A DNA stretch of 64,000 bases, taken from contig CAZGXI010000013.1 of the NCBI GenBank assembly GCA_964529715.1, forward strand, positions 1 through 64,000, written 5' to 3'. The notes beneath the pieces were generated by a model. It searched no databases. It was not told the origin of the DNA and saw only the letters and a program-made list of their open reading frames with translations. Shown piece after piece: positions 63,724 through 64,000 of this stretch. Source of the stretch: CAZGXI01 sp964529715 (GTDB taxonomy: Bacteria; Chloroflexota; Anaerolineae; Aggregatilineales; Ch27). The position numbers and the translations under genes were made by a program. Numbering within the stretch: the first letter of the stretch is position 1; each line of letters starts with the position of its first letter.

Positions 63724-64000
63724 AAACCTGACACACTACTTCGGCGGACTGCGCGCGGTCAGCAACTTCAACCTCGTGCTGGAGCACGGAGAATTGATCG
63801 GGCTGATCGGGCCGAACGGCGCGGGCAAGACGACGCTGTTCAACCTCGTAACCGGGGCCTACCACGCCAGCGAGGGCAGCATCACTCTGGAAGGCAAGGA
63901 ACTGGTCGGCAAACCGCCACATATCATCAACGGCATGGGCATCAGCCGCACCTTCCAGACGATCCGGCTGTGGCAACAGATGTCGGTGTTGGACAACATC
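63704..64000 (+). CDS. livG: Branched-chain amino acid ABC ATPase LivG (3' partial)
   Basis: The ATG at 63704 follows GGAGGTGA and overlaps the end of livM by 20 bp. The 99 codons in the window read [20 protein letters not shown], Walker [20 protein letters not shown] and [20 protein letters not shown], the LivG pattern. The frame is open at the right edge, so the signature and Walker B lie outside. Confidence 0.95.
   Translation, partial: MPLLEIKNLTHYFGGLRAVSNFNLVLEHGELIGLIGPNGAGKTTLFNLVTGAYHASEGSITLEGKELVGKPPHIINGMGISRTFQTIRLWQQMSVLDNI

Noticed and set aside
1..64000. tRNA, rRNA and known riboswitches
   Set aside because: I looked through the gaps for cloverleaf-like or conserved riboswitch cores and found none that I could support.

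Overview
The window looks like a chromosomal piece of a high-GC Chloroflexota bacterium, probably Anaerolineae or a related class. This is inferred from Thr/Pro-rich 'TPT' linkers in secreted proteins, the many LacI / CUT1 / glycoside hydrolase clusters, an RND-type exporter with no outer-membrane partner gene, and the general gene style. I ran no search, so the taxonomy is an inference.

Region 1 (1-10.7 kb) is an accessory island. It opens inside an Rhs/YD-repeat gene whose 3' part is visibly AT-richer than its 5' part and carries a Cys/His protease-like tip. Next come an AT-rich membrane-anchored beta-propeller gene, an IS5-family transposase remnant, an orphan Rhs core with a different toxin-like tip, an AT-rich candidate immunity gene, a third scrap of Rhs core, two copies of a ~155-bp repeat, an RTX-like protein gene broken by one in-frame TAG, an intact ssb gene with a decayed inverted copy 1 kb away, and a fused IS3/IS5 remnant at the right edge.

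Region 2 (10.8-14.4 kb) holds an opine-dehydrogenase-family enzyme, a cobalamin-binding mutase-like protein and a class II aldolase: a small metabolic module of unknown substrate.

Region 3 (14.6-49.5 kb) is a plant-polysaccharide locus. It has three CUT1 sugar transporters, one family-5 (Opp/Dpp-type) transporter, three LacI regulators, and enzymes of families GH5-like, GH42-like, GH130-like, GH29, GH31 (YicI-type alpha-xylosidase), GH51 and GH43 (Tat-exported arabinanase), plus a URO-D-like protein. The activities fit xyloglucan and arabinan or arabinoxylan. Large polymers would be cut outside, oligosaccharides imported, and fucose, xylose and arabinose removed in the cytoplasm.

Region 4 (49.9-59.5 kb) has a very long RND exporter, a receiver-only regulator, an OmpR-type two-component system and a divergent envelope operon (DUF4405-like, small membrane protein, double-PDZ protein). 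Two promoters there share a phased TTTAAG triple repeat.

Region 5 (60-64 kb) is a branched-chain amino acid (Liv) transporter operon that runs off the right edge.

A pattern across the window: every junction between a substrate-binding-protein gene and its first permease gene (5 of 5) contains a perfect 10-12-bp stem-loop just after the binding-protein stop codon.
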